Shown piece by piece: positions 8,176-17,504 of a stretch of DNA of 64,000 bases (position 1 is its first letter; each line of letters begins with the position of its first letter). Under the pieces are notes generated by a model. It was given only the letters and a program-made list of their open reading frames with translations. It searched no databases and was not told the origin of the DNA. A program made the position numbers and the translations under genes. This DNA is from SLSG01 sp964477035 (GTDB lineage: Bacteria; Bacteroidota; Bacteroidia; Bacteroidales; UBA7960): assembly GCA_964477035.1 (NCBI GenBank), contig CAYZCW010000010.1, positions 1 to 64,000 of the forward strand, read 5' to 3'.

Positions 8176-8684
8176 CCCACTTTCTTTCTTTCCAGCAGCA
8201 TTTCCACCACTTTCCGGTCCACAGGCAGGGTCATGTCGTCCGGGCGCAGCGCGTCCAGTCCGATCCAGCGAAAACCCAGGATTCCTTCCTGCGGGTGTTG
8301 TGATCCCAAGCCGTCTTCATGCATGGCATCCGGGCCTTTGGCTGTCGCCGTGGCATCCGGAGCAGGGGATGTCAGGATGGCGCCGGGATCGGGAACCTGC
8401 ATAAGGTAATAGACGCTGATCAGCTGCCTGTTCGGCAGAAACCGGGCGGGCTGGAAATAATCCGTCGTGTAAAAGTGTGACTGCACCCGCACCTCCTGCC
8501 CGAATTCCTCAAGGCATTCCCTCTTCAGACAGTCAATGAGTCCCTCCCCGAACTCCAGCCCGCCCCCGGGCAATTTGGTCATCGGGGTCCCGAACCAAAA
8601 CTCGTCGCTGACCAGCAGGCAGTTGTCATGCACGGCCAGCCCGTACACGCGGACCACAAACCGTTCCCTTTGCTTTTCCTTCAT
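8148..8684 (-). CDS. NUDIX hydrolase with a C-terminus made from tRNA antisense
   Basis: A 178-residue NUDIX protein. The box is complete at about residues 41-63: a Gly, five residues, E46, then R55-E56 and L58-E59-E60 to G62. Such enzymes hydrolyse nucleoside diphosphate-X compounds with Mg2+; the substrate is unknown. Residues about 100-133 form an Ala/Pro/Asp-rich insertion before the last strand (FRWIGLDAL). The last ten residues (GACALNQLS and the residue before) and the stop are antisense to the tRNA fragment, so the native end has been replaced. Its ATG overlaps the TGA of the mnmD-like gene (ATGA), so the two are translationally coupled. Confidence 0.85.
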   Translation of the reverse strand: MKEKQRERFVVRVYGLAVHDNCLLVSDEFWFGTPMTKLPGGGLEFGEGLIDCLKRECLEEFGQEVRVQSHFYTTDYFQPARFLPNRQLISVYYLMQVPDPGAILTSPAPDATATAKGPDAMHEDGLGSQHPQEGILGFRWIGLDALRPDDMTLPVDRKVVEMLLERKKVGACALNQLS

Positions 8685-9472
8685 TTGGCTGTTGGCTGTT
8701 GGCTAAAGCCCCCCCACTCCTTCCTGCCCCTGCTTATTTCGCGCTTGCCGGGCGGCCCAGGGGGATGTTCCAGCGAAAAGCCGCTGGCCCTCAAGGCCCG
8801 CTTCACCACGCCTTTTGCCGAGTAGGTGACCAGCACCCCGCCGGGAGAAAGACAATGGAACATCTTGTCGAACACGGCCTGCTGCCAGGGTTCCGGCTGG
8901 GCCTGTGGTCCGAAGGCATCGAAGTACACCAGGTCAAAAGCCCCCTCTGTGAAGGCGGCTTCCTCGACCCGCTCCCGGCGCTTCAGCAGGGAAAAATTCC
9001 CTTCAAGACCGAAAACCTTCTCCCACGGGCCTTCCAGGATACGCCCCTGCCACCGGCGAAGGACCGCCAGGCCGGGCCCACCCCGGCCGGTTTCTTCAAG
9101 CCAGGCCTGAAGCCGCTCCGGGTGATGCAAGCCGGCATGCTCCTCCGGGCTCAGGGGAAATGGCTCCAGGGCCTCGTAATGGACCGTGACATCCATTTCC
9201 CTGGAAAACAAAAAGGTCAGCAGGCAGTTAAGTCCCGTGCCCAGGCCGACCTCCAGCACCCGCAGGGGCTGACCCCTTGCGGCCCTGACAAGGAATCCAT
9301 GACGGATATAGACATGCAGGGATTCCTGCAGGGCCCCGTGCACACTGTGGTAGTGTTCGTTCAGGCCAGGCAGGTACAGGGTACAGGAACCATCCCCGCT
9401 TTGAACAATTTGTCTGTCAAAATAGTTAATCAATGCGTTCGGAATTTTATGATCCCATGGCAGGAAAGGCAA
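8681..9472 (-). CDS. mnmD: MnmC methyltransferase-domain protein (MnmD-like tRNA modification)
   Basis: A 263-residue stand-alone version of the MnmC methyltransferase domain (DUF752). It would use SAM to convert 5-aminomethyl-2-thiouridine at tRNA position 34 to the methylaminomethyl form. Visible features: the family signature EHYHSVHGALQES (about 39-51), SAM motif I VLEVGLGTGLN (72-82) and the DLVYFDAFGPQ motif (about 180-190). The FAD oxidase half of MnmC is absent, as in other MnmD proteins. The C-terminal residues SQQPTAK are encoded by a short CCAACAG repeat that also forms the leader of the downstream NUDIX gene. It is divergent from menA, 55 bases away. Confidence 0.85.
   Translation of the reverse strand: MPFLPWDHKIPNALINYFDRQIVQSGDGSCTLYLPGLNEHYHSVHGALQESLHVYIRHGFLVRAARGQPLRVLEVGLGTGLNCLLTFLFSREMDVTVHYEALEPFPLSPEEHAGLHHPERLQAWLEETGRGGPGLAVLRRWQGRILEGPWEKVFGLEGNFSLLKRRERVEEAAFTEGAFDLVYFDAFGPQAQPEPWQQAVFDKMFHCLSPGGVLVTYSAKGVVKRALRASGFSLEHPPGPPGKREISRGRKEWGGFSQQPTAK
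8685..8704. repeat. TTGGCTG tandem repeat (A/C-rich leader of the NUDIX gene)
   Basis: Three copies of TTGGCT spaced by GT, ending one base before the NUDIX start codon on the minus strand, where it reads CCAACAG. The same word occurs before the S24 regulator (26501 onward) and before dnaE (28011-28040). Confidence 0.7.
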
Positions 9473-9527
9473 AATAAACCTTTTCTTTGCAATTCAGCAA
9501 ACAGATCCATCTCCTTATGCACACCCC

Positions 9528-10463
9528 ATGGAAAACCTGACAAAAACCCAAGTATGGCTCGCCCAGACCCGGGCCAACTTCCTGTTGCTGGCCGTATTTC
9601 TGGTGGCCATCGGGCTGGCATACACCGCCCTGTACGGTCAAGGAACAGGCTTTAACTATTTTCATGCCCTGCTGATCCTGGTCGGAACGGTATCCGCCCA
9701 TGTGTCGGTGAACCTGTTCAACGAATACTCCGACTACCGGACGCGCATTGACTTCAGCACCCGGCAGACCCCTTTCAGCGGGGGCAGCAAAATGATGGTG
9801 GGCGGACGCACCAGCTCCCGAAGTGTGCGTTTGGCATCCCTGTTCTCCCTCCTGCTGGCCGCCGCCATAGGCGTCTACTTCAGCATCGTATCCCACTGGT
9901 CCGTTGCCATGATCTCGCTATTGGGAGCCTTCGCCATTGTATACTACACCCCGCTGCTCTCCAGACTCCTTCTGGGCGAGTTGTTTGCAGGCCTGACCCT
10001 GGGATCTCTCGTGGTCATCGGCACATTCATCGCCATGAACGCACGGCCCGGGCAGCCATTCACAGGCATCGTCCCGCCGGAGGTCTGGCTCATGGCCATC
10101 CCGCCAGGGATTTTAACTGCCTTGCTGCTGCTTCTCAATGAGTTCCCGGATACAGAGGCGGACAAGGCAGGTGGGCGCCGCCACCTGGTCATCCAGTTCG
10201 GGAGAAGGACGGCGGCCTGGATTTACGCCACCGGCATGTTGTGTGCTTTCGGCATCATCCTGGCCCTGCCGTTGCTTGGCCTGTCGAGCCCCTGGATTTT
10301 CCTGGCCCTGATCCCCCTGCCCCTGGCCATCAAGGCAAGCATCACGGCCATCCGTTACGGATCCGAGATGGAGCGCCTGGTTCCCGCCATGGGCATGAAT
10401 GTAGTGGTCGTGCTGGCCACCGACCTGCTGATCGCCGTGGCGGTCTTCATCCAGCTTTTTTAG
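9528..10463 (+). CDS. menA: UbiA-family prenyltransferase, MenA-like
   Basis: An integral-membrane prenyltransferase of 311 residues with about eight or nine hydrophobic helices. Both Asp-rich motifs are present: NLFNEYSDYRTRID (about 63-75) and NEFPDTEADKAGG (204-216). These bind the Mg2+-prenyl diphosphate. The pattern resembles 1,4-dihydroxy-2-naphthoate octaprenyltransferase, which makes demethylmenaquinone and suits a menaquinone-using Bacteroidetes. No other men genes are nearby, so another UbiA substrate remains possible. The ATG at 9528 is the only good start. The gene ends 13 bases before the convergent stop of a methyltransferase gene. Confidence 0.82.
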   Translation: MENLTKTQVWLAQTRANFLLLAVFLVAIGLAYTALYGQGTGFNYFHALLILVGTVSAHVSVNLFNEYSDYRTRIDFSTRQTPFSGGSKMMVGGRTSSRSVRLASLFSLLLAAAIGVYFSIVSHWSVAMISLLGAFAIVYYTPLLSRLLLGELFAGLTLGSLVVIGTFIAMNARPGQPFTGIVPPEVWLMAIPPGILTALLLLLNEFPDTEADKAGGRRHLVIQFGRRTAAWIYATGMLCAFGIILALPLLGLSSPWIFLALIPLPLAIKASITAIRYGSEMERLVPAMGMNVVVVLATDLLIAVAVFIQLF

Positions 10464-10476
10464 AAACCCCGGGGCG

Positions 10477-11184
10477 TCAGAAAAGCCGGGCAATATAATT
10501 GCGGCTTTTTCCCGTCCAGAGAATCTCCGTATCAAAACCTGTCTGGGAGGCGGCCTGCATCAGATTGTCCGGATCCACAAACAACCAGGGGAACGCAGCT
10601 GCCTTCTTTTCCTTGTATGTCAGGCGATACGACACCTCTCCGTAATAGTGCCGGCCGGCCGGAATGAGAAAGGAACCGTCCTCCTGCTCGTACATATAAA
10701 TCAGATCGGTCGATTCCAGGAAGACCTCCCCTCCGGGCTGGAGCATGCCCCGTGCCCGGTGCAAGAGGGAAGGAAGGCGGTCCAGGTTGCCGGCCATCCC
10801 GATCCCGTTCATCAGAAACAGGATGTTGTCGAACCCGCTTTGCCCAAACCGGAAAAAATCCTCGCAATACGCCTTTTCGATGCCGCGTTGTTTGATGACC
10901 TGCACCGCACCCGGGGAGGTATCGATGGCCGTGACCTCCAGCCCGCGCTTCTGCAGTTCCAAAGCATGGGCGCCCGCCCCGGCCCCGGCATCCAGAACCC
11001 GGCCCCGGCAACGGTCCATGACCAGCCTTTCCCATTCGGGCATGTGCCCGTACTCCCGGAAAAAATAAGCCACCGGCAGGTCGTCCTGCCTGGTGCGGTC
11101 GATGGCCACCCCGATGAAGGCATCCACCCTCCCGGCCATAAAATCCCTGAACGCCTCACCAAATATATCCACGTCTTTCCCCAT
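10477..11184 (-). CDS. class I SAM-dependent methyltransferase
   Basis: A 235-residue Rossmann-fold methyltransferase. Motif I is VLDAGAGAGAHALELQKRG (63-81), followed by an acidic loop (VTAIDTSPGAV) and motif IV ILFLMNGIGMAG. The first 60 residues contain FFREYGHMPEWERLVMD, common in small-molecule methyltransferases. The substrate is unknown. It starts six bases after the end of queA and is therefore likely co-transcribed with it, although no functional link is obvious. Confidence 0.82.
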   Translation of the reverse strand: MGKDVDIFGEAFRDFMAGRVDAFIGVAIDRTRQDDLPVAYFFREYGHMPEWERLVMDRCRGRVLDAGAGAGAHALELQKRGLEVTAIDTSPGAVQVIKQRGIEKAYCEDFFRFGQSGFDNILFLMNGIGMAGNLDRLPSLLHRARGMLQPGGEVFLESTDLIYMYEQEDGSFLIPAGRHYYGEVSYRLTYKEKKAAAFPWLFVDPDNLMQAASQTGFDTEILWTGKSRNYIARLF

Positions 11185-11189
11185 GAGAA

Positions 11190-12440
11190 TTAAACATCCG
11201 GCCGGAAGTCATCCTGCCTGAAAAACAAACTGCCGTCCCCATAACTTAAAAAGCGGTACCCATGATCCAGGGCATGGCGGTAGGCCGCCTTCCATCCCGG
11301 TCCGGCAAAAGCGGCCACCAACAGCAACAGGGTGCTTCCCGGCTGATGGAAGTTGGTGACCAGGGCGTCTGTCAGCTGAAAGCGGTAGCCCGGCACGATG
11401 ATCAGGGCGGTTTCTCCCTGCAGTGCAACGGCTTCCTGACGGTCCATATAGTCTGCCACCGCCTGCAGGCATTGCCTGGAGGATGGCAGGGGACCATTCC
11501 ATTGGTAGGGGAACCATTGTTCTAGCAGGACATCCCCGACCGGAGGACGGTGCCCCTGCAGGATCTTGCATCCGATCCAGTAAAGGCTTTCCAGGGTGCG
11601 CATGCTGGTGGTGCCCACGGCCACCAGCCTGCCGCTGCGTTCCAGCAGCGCATCCAGCAGGGAGCGCTCCACCATGAACTGCTCCTGGTGCATCTGGTGT
11701 CCGCCGATCCGGGGGGAGCTCACCGGTTTAAAGGTCCCGGCCCCCACGTGCAGGGTAAGGAACCGGTGCCGGATGCCCTTTTCCTCCAGTTCCCGGAAAA
11801 GGGCAGGCGTGAAATGCAGCCCGGCCGTCGGGGCCGCCACCGAACCCTCCTCCCGGGCGTACACGGTCTGGTAGGTCTTTTTGTCGGATGGTTCTGCGGC
11901 CCGCCGGATGTAAGGAGGCAGGGGCGTGAGGCCCGCCAGTTCAAGGACCTGCCCGAACCCGAGTCCGGGAGGGGTCCATGAGAAGTGGATCAGGTGCCCT
12001 TCACCTGCCCTGCTGCACAATTCTGCCTGCAGGACCAGCCCGGAGGCCTCATGGCGGAGTTCCAGCCTGCCCTCCCGCCATTTTTTTGCATTTCCCACCA
12101 GGCATTCCCAGGTGACCGGAGAGGGCAGGCCCAGGGCCAGCTGCACATCGCTTTCCGGGGCATGGGGATGCAGGCAAAAGACCTCAATGCGCGCACCGCT
12201 GGCCTTATAAAACACCAGCCGGGCCTGAACCACCCTGGTTTTATTCAGCACAAGCAAGTCGCCCGGGTCCAGAAAATCAGGCAGGCCGGAAAAAGCCGCC
12301 GTCCTTGCAAGCCCATCCCGGAAAACCAGCAGACGGGAGCGGTCCCGCTCCGGCAAAGGGTAGGGAGCGATCCTATCCGGTGGCAGGTCGTATTGGAAGT
12401 CCTTCATGGACAACCGCCGGACCGATTCGTGAAGGCTCAT
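11190..12440 (-). CDS. queA: S-adenosylmethionine:tRNA ribosyltransferase-isomerase QueA
   Basis: Transfers and rearranges the ribosyl moiety of SAM onto preQ1 in tRNA, making epoxyqueuosine. The 416-residue protein has the family landmarks: YDLPPDRIAPYPLPERDRSRLL near the N-terminus, LLVLNKTRVVQAR (about 63-75), PTAGLHFTPALF (about 205) and LHVGAGTFKPV (about 232). The later GTTSMRTLES is also present. The region with inserted loops is longer than in E. coli QueA (356), as in one Bacteroidetes subtype. That subtype also has residues before the first strand, so the ATG at 12440 was kept over the internal MKDFQYD. It lies 27 bases after fadD on the same strand. Confidence 0.93.
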   Translation of the reverse strand: MSLHESVRRLSMKDFQYDLPPDRIAPYPLPERDRSRLLVFRDGLARTAAFSGLPDFLDPGDLLVLNKTRVVQARLVFYKASGARIEVFCLHPHAPESDVQLALGLPSPVTWECLVGNAKKWREGRLELRHEASGLVLQAELCSRAGEGHLIHFSWTPPGLGFGQVLELAGLTPLPPYIRRAAEPSDKKTYQTVYAREEGSVAAPTAGLHFTPALFRELEEKGIRHRFLTLHVGAGTFKPVSSPRIGGHQMHQEQFMVERSLLDALLERSGRLVAVGTTSMRTLESLYWIGCKILQGHRPPVGDVLLEQWFPYQWNGPLPSSRQCLQAVADYMDRQEAVALQGETALIIVPGYRFQLTDALVTNFHQPGSTLLLLVAAFAGPGWKAAYRHALDHGYRFLSYGDGSLFFRQDDFRPDV

Positions 12441-12467
12441 GATTTGCAGTAAAGCAAGCCGTTGGGC

Positions 12468-14414
12468 TTATTGGATGGAGGCCACCGACTGCCTGTTTCT
12501 TTCGTTGTACAAGTCTTTGCCCGCCGGGGTGTACAGGAATTCCAGGCCCTCCTTGTAATGGTCGGTCACGGCGGGGCGGACAATCTTCATGGTGCTGTTC
12601 ATCAAACGGTTCTGTTCGGTAAACCCCTCCGTTAAAAACAGGGCCGCCGCCGGCAGCCAGCGGGGTGGAAACTGTCCGGAGAACTCTCCACCGGGCATGA
12701 AACGGTCTATTTCCCTTACAAGCTGGGCAATGACAGCCTCCTGGCCCTTCGCGCCGGAAGCATCCAGGTGGTTGCGGCGCAAAAACTCCCTGACGGCCGA
12801 TTTGTTGACCACCATCAGGCCGACGGTATATGGGTTTTGATTGTTGTAGAGCATGACCTGGTCAAAGTATTCCGATTTTTCCACAATGGCCTCCTCAATG
12901 CCTTCCGGGCTGTACTTTTCTCCGTCGCCTCCGATCAGCAGGCTTTTGCTGCGGCCCAGCACATACAGGTAACCGTCTGCATCCAGGTAGCCCAGGTCGC
13001 CTGTATACAGCCAGCCGTTGCGGATCGTCTCTTCCGTGGCCCTGGGGTTTTGCCAGTAACCGGCCATGACGTTTTCACCCCGCACCACGATCTCCCCCTG
13101 CTGTCCGATGGGCAGCTCCCTGCCGTCGTCCGAGCATATTTTCAGATCCAGCAGGGGCACCACCTTGCCCGACGAACCCAGCTTGTGAAAGTCGGGCGTA
13201 TTGGACGAGATGACCGGGGCGGCCTCGGTGAGTCCGTAACCCTGGTACATGGGAAGCCCAATGGCATAGAAGAAACGTTGCAGTTCGATATCCAAAAGCG
13301 CCCCGCCTCCCACGAAAAACCGCAGGCGGCCGCCGAAATTGGCCCGCACCTTTCTGAAAAGCAGCCTGTCGAACAGGCTGACCAGCGGTTTGAGAAGCCG
13401 GCGGAAGCCCTTGCCGCGGTTATGGCCTTCCTGGTTGTAGGCATAGGCCACCTTAAGGCCCGCCCTGAACAGGGATTTGGCAACCGGTCCTTTTTCCCCG
13501 ACCCCCCTTTCAATGTTGTTCCGGAAATTTTTGGCCAGGGCCGGCACGCTGAGCAGGAAATAGGGCCTGACCTCACGGATGCATACCGGGATGTTTTTAA
13601 GGGTTTCGTTGGCGGTCTTGCCCACCTTCAGGGAAGCCAGGCTTGCTCCGTTGAGGATCAGGGAATAGATACCCACGGTATGGGCAAAGGAATGGTCCCA
13701 CGGAAGGATGTGCAGGGAGGTGTAATAGGCAGGCACCTCGAAAATGGCCGAGGCCTGCTGCACATTCCTCAGGTAGTTTTGGTGGGTCAGGATGATGCCC
13801 TTGGGGTCGGCGGTTGTTCCCGATGTGTAGCAAATATTTGCATAATCGGATGGTTTGAGCCCCTCTTTGACGGCCTCCAGGGTGCCGGGCTTGCGTTCCA
13901 GAAACACCTCACCGCGTTCAAGGATGGTATTCACGCTCAGCAGCCGGGCGGTGACCCCCTTCTGGATTTCTTCCAGCGGGGGGCGTCCGTCCGTGCCGGG
14001 CTCATCCAGCAGCATCACAAATTCCAGCTCCGGCAACTGGTTGGCCAGGGCAAGGACCTTATGCTGGTGGTTTCCGGAAACCATGACTGCCTTGCAGGCA
14101 GAGTGGGCCAGCCTGAACATCAGATCGGCCGGTTCCTCGATCTTGACAGACAGCGGCACACTGATTCCCCCGCAGTACAATACGGCCAGTTCCCCGGCAA
14201 CCCAGTCGTTCCTCCCTTCCGAGATCAGCCCGACGCGGTCTCCCTTTTCCAGCCCGGTCTCCAGAAGTCCTGCGGCCATTCGGACAACCCTTTCGTAGAC
14301 CTCCCTGTAGGTGCTGCCCCTGTACTCGCTATGCCGTTTTTCCCAAAGAAGCACATTGTCGGGAAACTTCCTCACGCTCTCCTCGAAGAGCCCGGGTAAA
14401 CTCTGAGATTCCAT
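12468..14414 (-). CDS. AMP-forming long-chain acyl-CoA synthetase
   Basis: A 648-residue adenylate-forming enzyme that activates fatty acids to acyl-CoA through acyl-AMP. The P-loop-like AMP motif YTSGTTADPKGIILTHQNY starts at about 196. The adenine-binding motif MYQGYGLTEAAPVIS is near 395. The YTGDLGYLDADGYLYVLGRSK region is near 472, and the C-terminal lysine motif EKYSPEGIEE follows. The C-terminal 60 residues are longer than in FadD, which is common for Bacteroidetes homologues. It is the first gene of a minus-strand run with queA and a methyltransferase, and has its own predicted promoter. Confidence 0.9.
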   Translation of the reverse strand: MESQSLPGLFEESVRKFPDNVLLWEKRHSEYRGSTYREVYERVVRMAAGLLETGLEKGDRVGLISEGRNDWVAGELAVLYCGGISVPLSVKIEEPADLMFRLAHSACKAVMVSGNHQHKVLALANQLPELEFVMLLDEPGTDGRPPLEEIQKGVTARLLSVNTILERGEVFLERKPGTLEAVKEGLKPSDYANICYTSGTTADPKGIILTHQNYLRNVQQASAIFEVPAYYTSLHILPWDHSFAHTVGIYSLILNGASLASLKVGKTANETLKNIPVCIREVRPYFLLSVPALAKNFRNNIERGVGEKGPVAKSLFRAGLKVAYAYNQEGHNRGKGFRRLLKPLVSLFDRLLFRKVRANFGGRLRFFVGGGALLDIELQRFFYAIGLPMYQGYGLTEAAPVISSNTPDFHKLGSSGKVVPLLDLKICSDDGRELPIGQQGEIVVRGENVMAGYWQNPRATEETIRNGWLYTGDLGYLDADGYLYVLGRSKSLLIGGDGEKYSPEGIEEAIVEKSEYFDQVMLYNNQNPYTVGLMVVNKSAVREFLRRNHLDASGAKGQEAVIAQLVREIDRFMPGGEFSGQFPPRWLPAAALFLTEGFTEQNRLMNSTMKIVRPAVTDHYKEGLEFLYTPAGKDLYNERNRQSVASIQ

Positions 14415-14482
14415 TACCAGGTTGTTAGGTACATGTTATGAAAGGCCCTTGAGCCCGTGGTCAGAAAATGATTACACTGCGA

Positions 14483-14513
14483 CAAATAAACTAATTTTGC
14501 ATGGCTTTTCCAA
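14483..14513 (-). promoter_or_regulatory. promoter of the acyl-CoA synthetase gene
   Basis: On the minus strand TTGG at 14513-14510, a 19-base spacer, then TTTATTTG at 14490-14483, one mismatch from TAnnTTTG. The start codon is about 70 bases downstream. The rest of the 14415-14588 gap shows nothing else recognisable. Confidence 0.5.
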
Positions 14514-14588
14514 TAGTTTTTTTCCATCCTGACCGGGGGATGCACGGGACAACAAAAGTTCCGGGATCCCAAGCCTTCTCACAAAGAC

Positions 14589-15659
14589 TCAGACCACCCG
14601 CAGCCCGCGAACCAGGTCGGCTGCCAGGCAGGCATGCACCGGCACGATCCCCAGGAGGTCTCCGCAGGTCAGGGACTTCATCCAACTGCCGGGCAGGTGA
14701 ACGATGCCGTGCTCCTGAGATACGCGCCTGACATACAAGGCCTCTTCCGGCCAATGCATGCGTCCGTCCTCCCCGTAAAACACCACCCTGCCGTAATGGA
14801 CCCTGCCCTCCCGGCAACGGCCCGCCTCCTTCGAAAGGTGCACCGCACCGGCATAGACGACGACCTCCTCCCGCTGCGGATGCAGGGCCACCACCGGGGC
14901 CGCCACCGTCAATGCCAGGTCTTCGGGCCGGCAGACCCCCAGTTCCAGCTGCATCGTATCATAATAGACAAAGTTGCCGGGGCGCAGCTCCGCTGCCCCC
15001 CCGAAGTCGTTTCCGGCGCTGCATGAAGGCGTATCGCCCCAGGACAGGGACAGGTCCGGCACCAGGTCGGAACAGGCCCGTCGCAGGTCCCTCAGCAGCC
15101 CCATGCCCCCGGCCAGGATGGTCAGGATGTCTTCCCGGGATGCTGCCTGATAGGTATGGCCTGCATGGGCCAGCAGCCCCCTGACCCGCAGGTTGGGATC
15201 GGCAAGCAATCGTCCGAGGGACTGCCGAAAGCCGGGCAGATCGTCGGGATCGAAGCCGGTCCGGTGGGTGCCCACATCGATCTTGAGCCAGACATCGGCC
15301 GGGTGTTTCACATTGCCGGGCAACAGAAAGGCCGATTCCTGACAGGACACCAGCAAGCCAAGGCGGACCCTGGAGGCCAGCTCATTGATCTGCCGGAGTT
15401 CACGAAAATTGACGGGAAAAGCGATGAGGATGTCGTCCCAGCCATCGCCGGCAAACTGCTCCGCCATGCCGACGGAGGAAACCGTGATGCGGTCGACCCC
15501 CGCCTCCCGGAACCACCGGCCCACCGTCACCGACTGGTGTGTCTTGAAGTGGGGACGCAGCAGCGCGCCGGCGCCGGCAGCCTTTTCCTTCATCCGGCGG
15601 ATGTTGGTCTGGCACCGGTCCTTGTCGGCCACCAGGACGGGGCGAACGATGTCATGCAT
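14589..15659 (-). CDS. PLP-dependent D-amino-acid lyase (D-threonine aldolase / D-serine dehydratase family)
   Basis: A 356-residue fold-type III PLP enzyme with an alanine-racemase-like barrel. The PLP lysine is K39 in PHFKTHQS. SVGMAEQFA and LKIDVGTHRTG are typical barrel motifs. The C-terminal metal ligands H342 and C344 (PVHAC) match the Zn/Mn site of D-serine dehydratase and D-threonine aldolase. Expected substrates are D-serine or beta-hydroxy D-amino acids; which one cannot be decided here. It follows formiminotransferase-cyclodeaminase by 32 bases on the same strand, so a shared amino-acid catabolic role is plausible but inferred. Confidence 0.82.
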   Translation of the reverse strand: MHDIVRPVLVADKDRCQTNIRRMKEKAAGAGALLRPHFKTHQSVTVGRWFREAGVDRITVSSVGMAEQFAGDGWDDILIAFPVNFRELRQINELASRVRLGLLVSCQESAFLLPGNVKHPADVWLKIDVGTHRTGFDPDDLPGFRQSLGRLLADPNLRVRGLLAHAGHTYQAASREDILTILAGGMGLLRDLRRACSDLVPDLSLSWGDTPSCSAGNDFGGAAELRPGNFVYYDTMQLELGVCRPEDLALTVAAPVVALHPQREEVVVYAGAVHLSKEAGRCREGRVHYGRVVFYGEDGRMHWPEEALYVRRVSQEHGIVHLPGSWMKSLTCGDLLGIVPVHACLAADLVRGLRVV

Positions 15660-15691
15660 GGGTGGGCGGGTTTTGGTTGCCGGGTGACCGG

Positions 15692-17383
15692 CTAAGCCTT
15701 GTTCAGCCTGCTTTCCAGCAGCTTTAAAATGGCCTTCTCATTCTTCACGGCGGCCTCCACGATCTCAGCCCCGTCCTGCAACACTTCTTCCACCCAGGCC
15801 TTGTCTTCCAGGTCGGCCGAATTGACCTTCACATTGAGGTAGGCTCCCATGACGGCGGTGCGTGCGCAGAGGGCACCGACTCCGGCATCGGTTACTGAAG
15901 TGGGGTTGCCCTTGTCGACCATGGCCTCGATCACCTCCATCGACTCGAACGCCTTGAGCATCACCTGGAACGGGATCTCAATGGCATAGCGGGTGGCATC
16001 CTGAATGGCCTGGTGGCGGGCCGCCTTTTCCTCCGGACTTCCCTTGGGCATGCCGAAGGCCGACATGATGCGGTTGAAGGCACGGGTATCCTCGTCGACC
16101 AGGTACAACAGCTCCTTTTTAATGGCCTGCCCCTTTTCGGCCCATTTGCTGAATTCCTCCCAGCGGTCATCCCAGCCCCGCTTATGGGAGGAAAGGTTGG
16201 CCACCATGGTGGCCAGGGAGACACCCAGGGCGCCTACGGCGGCGGATACGGAGCCCCCGCCCGGAGCCGGCGATTCACTGGCTGTCTCGTCTGCGAAACC
16301 CTCCACACTCAGGCCGGCCAGCTTTTTTTCGCCGGCATCCGACATCATGTACTCTATGATCTTTTCTTCCGGCCGGAAGGGCTTGAGTTCGTCCAGTCCC
16401 ATGGATTTCACCGCGATCTTGATGAGTTCCCCATCCGACACCCCAAGGCTCCGCTGTTGCCTGGCCAGGAAATACTTGCCTGCCTCGAGCATGGCTTGCA
16501 GGGGCACCAGTCCCACGAGCTCCGACCCGGTGACCCGCACCCCGCGGGCTTCCGCCTTGCGGCACACCTCATCGAAGGCCACGTGGATGGGCGTGATGCG
16601 GATGTTGGTCAGGTTCATGGATATCTGGGCCACCCCGTATTCCTCGATGAACCATCCGATGGCCTTCACCTCTTTAAGGCTGCCCGGTATGTATACGGGA
16701 TCTCCTATCTCGTCTTTCACGATCTTGCCGGTGATGGGATTGCCTTCCCTTTTGACACGCCCCCGCTCCCTGACATCGAAGGCGATGGCATTGGCACGCC
16801 GGGTGGAGGTGGTGTTCAGGTTGATGTTGTAAGCCACCAGAAAGTCCCTGGCCCCGACGGCAGTCGCCCCCCATTTGGGCTGGAAGGTGGCCGGACCGAA
16901 GTCGGGGGCCCATTCCTGGCTCTTCAGCCTGTCGGGCAGTCCCTCGTATTCCCCCTTGCGGCAATTGGCCAGGTTCCTGCGTGCCGGCCTGAGGGCCGCG
17001 TTTTCGTAACAATACACCGGGATGCCCAGCTCGGTCCCGATCCTTTCGGCCAGCCGGCGTGCGTGTTCCACCACTTCTTCCATGGAAATGTTGGCCACCG
17101 GCACCAGGGGGCATACGTCGGTGGCGCCCATGCGCGGATGCTCCCCTTTGTGCTTGCTCATGTCGATCAGCTCCGAAGCCTTTTTCACGGCGCGAAAGGC
17201 CGCTTCCACCACCTCATCCGGGGTGCCGACAAAGGTCACCACGGTCCGGTTGGTGGCCTTACCCGGGTCGACATCCAGCAGCTTCACGCCTTCGACGGCC
17301 TCGATCTCGCCGGTAATTTTTTCAATGACCGCCAGGTCTCTTCCTTCGCTGAAGTTGGGTACGCATTCAATGATCTGCTTCAT
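15692..17383 (-). CDS. ftcD: bifunctional glutamate formimidoyltransferase / formimidoyl-THF cyclodeaminase
   Basis: Last step of histidine breakdown: transfers the formimino group from formiminoglutamate to tetrahydrofolate, then deaminates it to methenyl-THF. The 563-residue protein contains the transferase (residues 1 to about 330; MKQIIECVPNFSEGRD, MSKHKGEHPRMGATDV, NINLNTTS) fused to the cyclodeaminase (about 355-555; SPAPGGGSVSAAVGALG). That is the animal-type domain order, found in many Bacteroidetes. No hutH, hutU or hutI lies in the window. The gene lies downstream of the rplS terminator and no clear promoter was seen in the 60 bases between. Confidence 0.95.
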   Translation of the reverse strand: MKQIIECVPNFSEGRDLAVIEKITGEIEAVEGVKLLDVDPGKATNRTVVTFVGTPDEVVEAAFRAVKKASELIDMSKHKGEHPRMGATDVCPLVPVANISMEEVVEHARRLAERIGTELGIPVYCYENAALRPARRNLANCRKGEYEGLPDRLKSQEWAPDFGPATFQPKWGATAVGARDFLVAYNINLNTTSTRRANAIAFDVRERGRVKREGNPITGKIVKDEIGDPVYIPGSLKEVKAIGWFIEEYGVAQISMNLTNIRITPIHVAFDEVCRKAEARGVRVTGSELVGLVPLQAMLEAGKYFLARQQRSLGVSDGELIKIAVKSMGLDELKPFRPEEKIIEYMMSDAGEKKLAGLSVEGFADETASESPAPGGGSVSAAVGALGVSLATMVANLSSHKRGWDDRWEEFSKWAEKGQAIKKELLYLVDEDTRAFNRIMSAFGMPKGSPEEKAARHQAIQDATRYAIEIPFQVMLKAFESMEVIEAMVDKGNPTSVTDAGVGALCARTAVMGAYLNVKVNSADLEDKAWVEEVLQDGAEIVEAAVKNEKAILKLLESRLNKA

Positions 17384-17446
17384 GGGTTTTGTTTTAGGGG
17401 TTTCGTCGGACGGGCAGGCCGATTACGGAGCCTTTGCCTGCGAAAT

Positions 17447-17477
17447 TAAAAAAAAAGCCCTTAATGAAGAAGGGCTT
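17447..17477 (-). terminator. rho-independent terminator of rplS
   Basis: On the minus strand, arms AAGCCCTT (17477-17470) and AAGGGCTT (17462-17455) flank a seven-base loop, and are followed by a run of about nine T. It lies 28 bases after the rplS stop codon. Confidence 0.9.
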
Positions 17478-17504
17478 GTGTGGGAATGGAATACAACAGG
17501 GTGC

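Noticed and set aside
8142..8684. Group I intron or split tRNA with the NUDIX gene as insert
   Set aside because: No 3' tRNA half was found downstream to 8700, and a reverse-oriented protein gene directly at the break does not fit an intron.
9985..10200. Riboswitch before queA, punA or nadE
   Set aside because: Leaders of these genes are too short or lack any recognisable aptamer pattern.
12768..14399. Plus-strand open frame of 543 codons opposite the acyl-CoA synthetase
   Set aside because: Antisense shadow without domain signatures.
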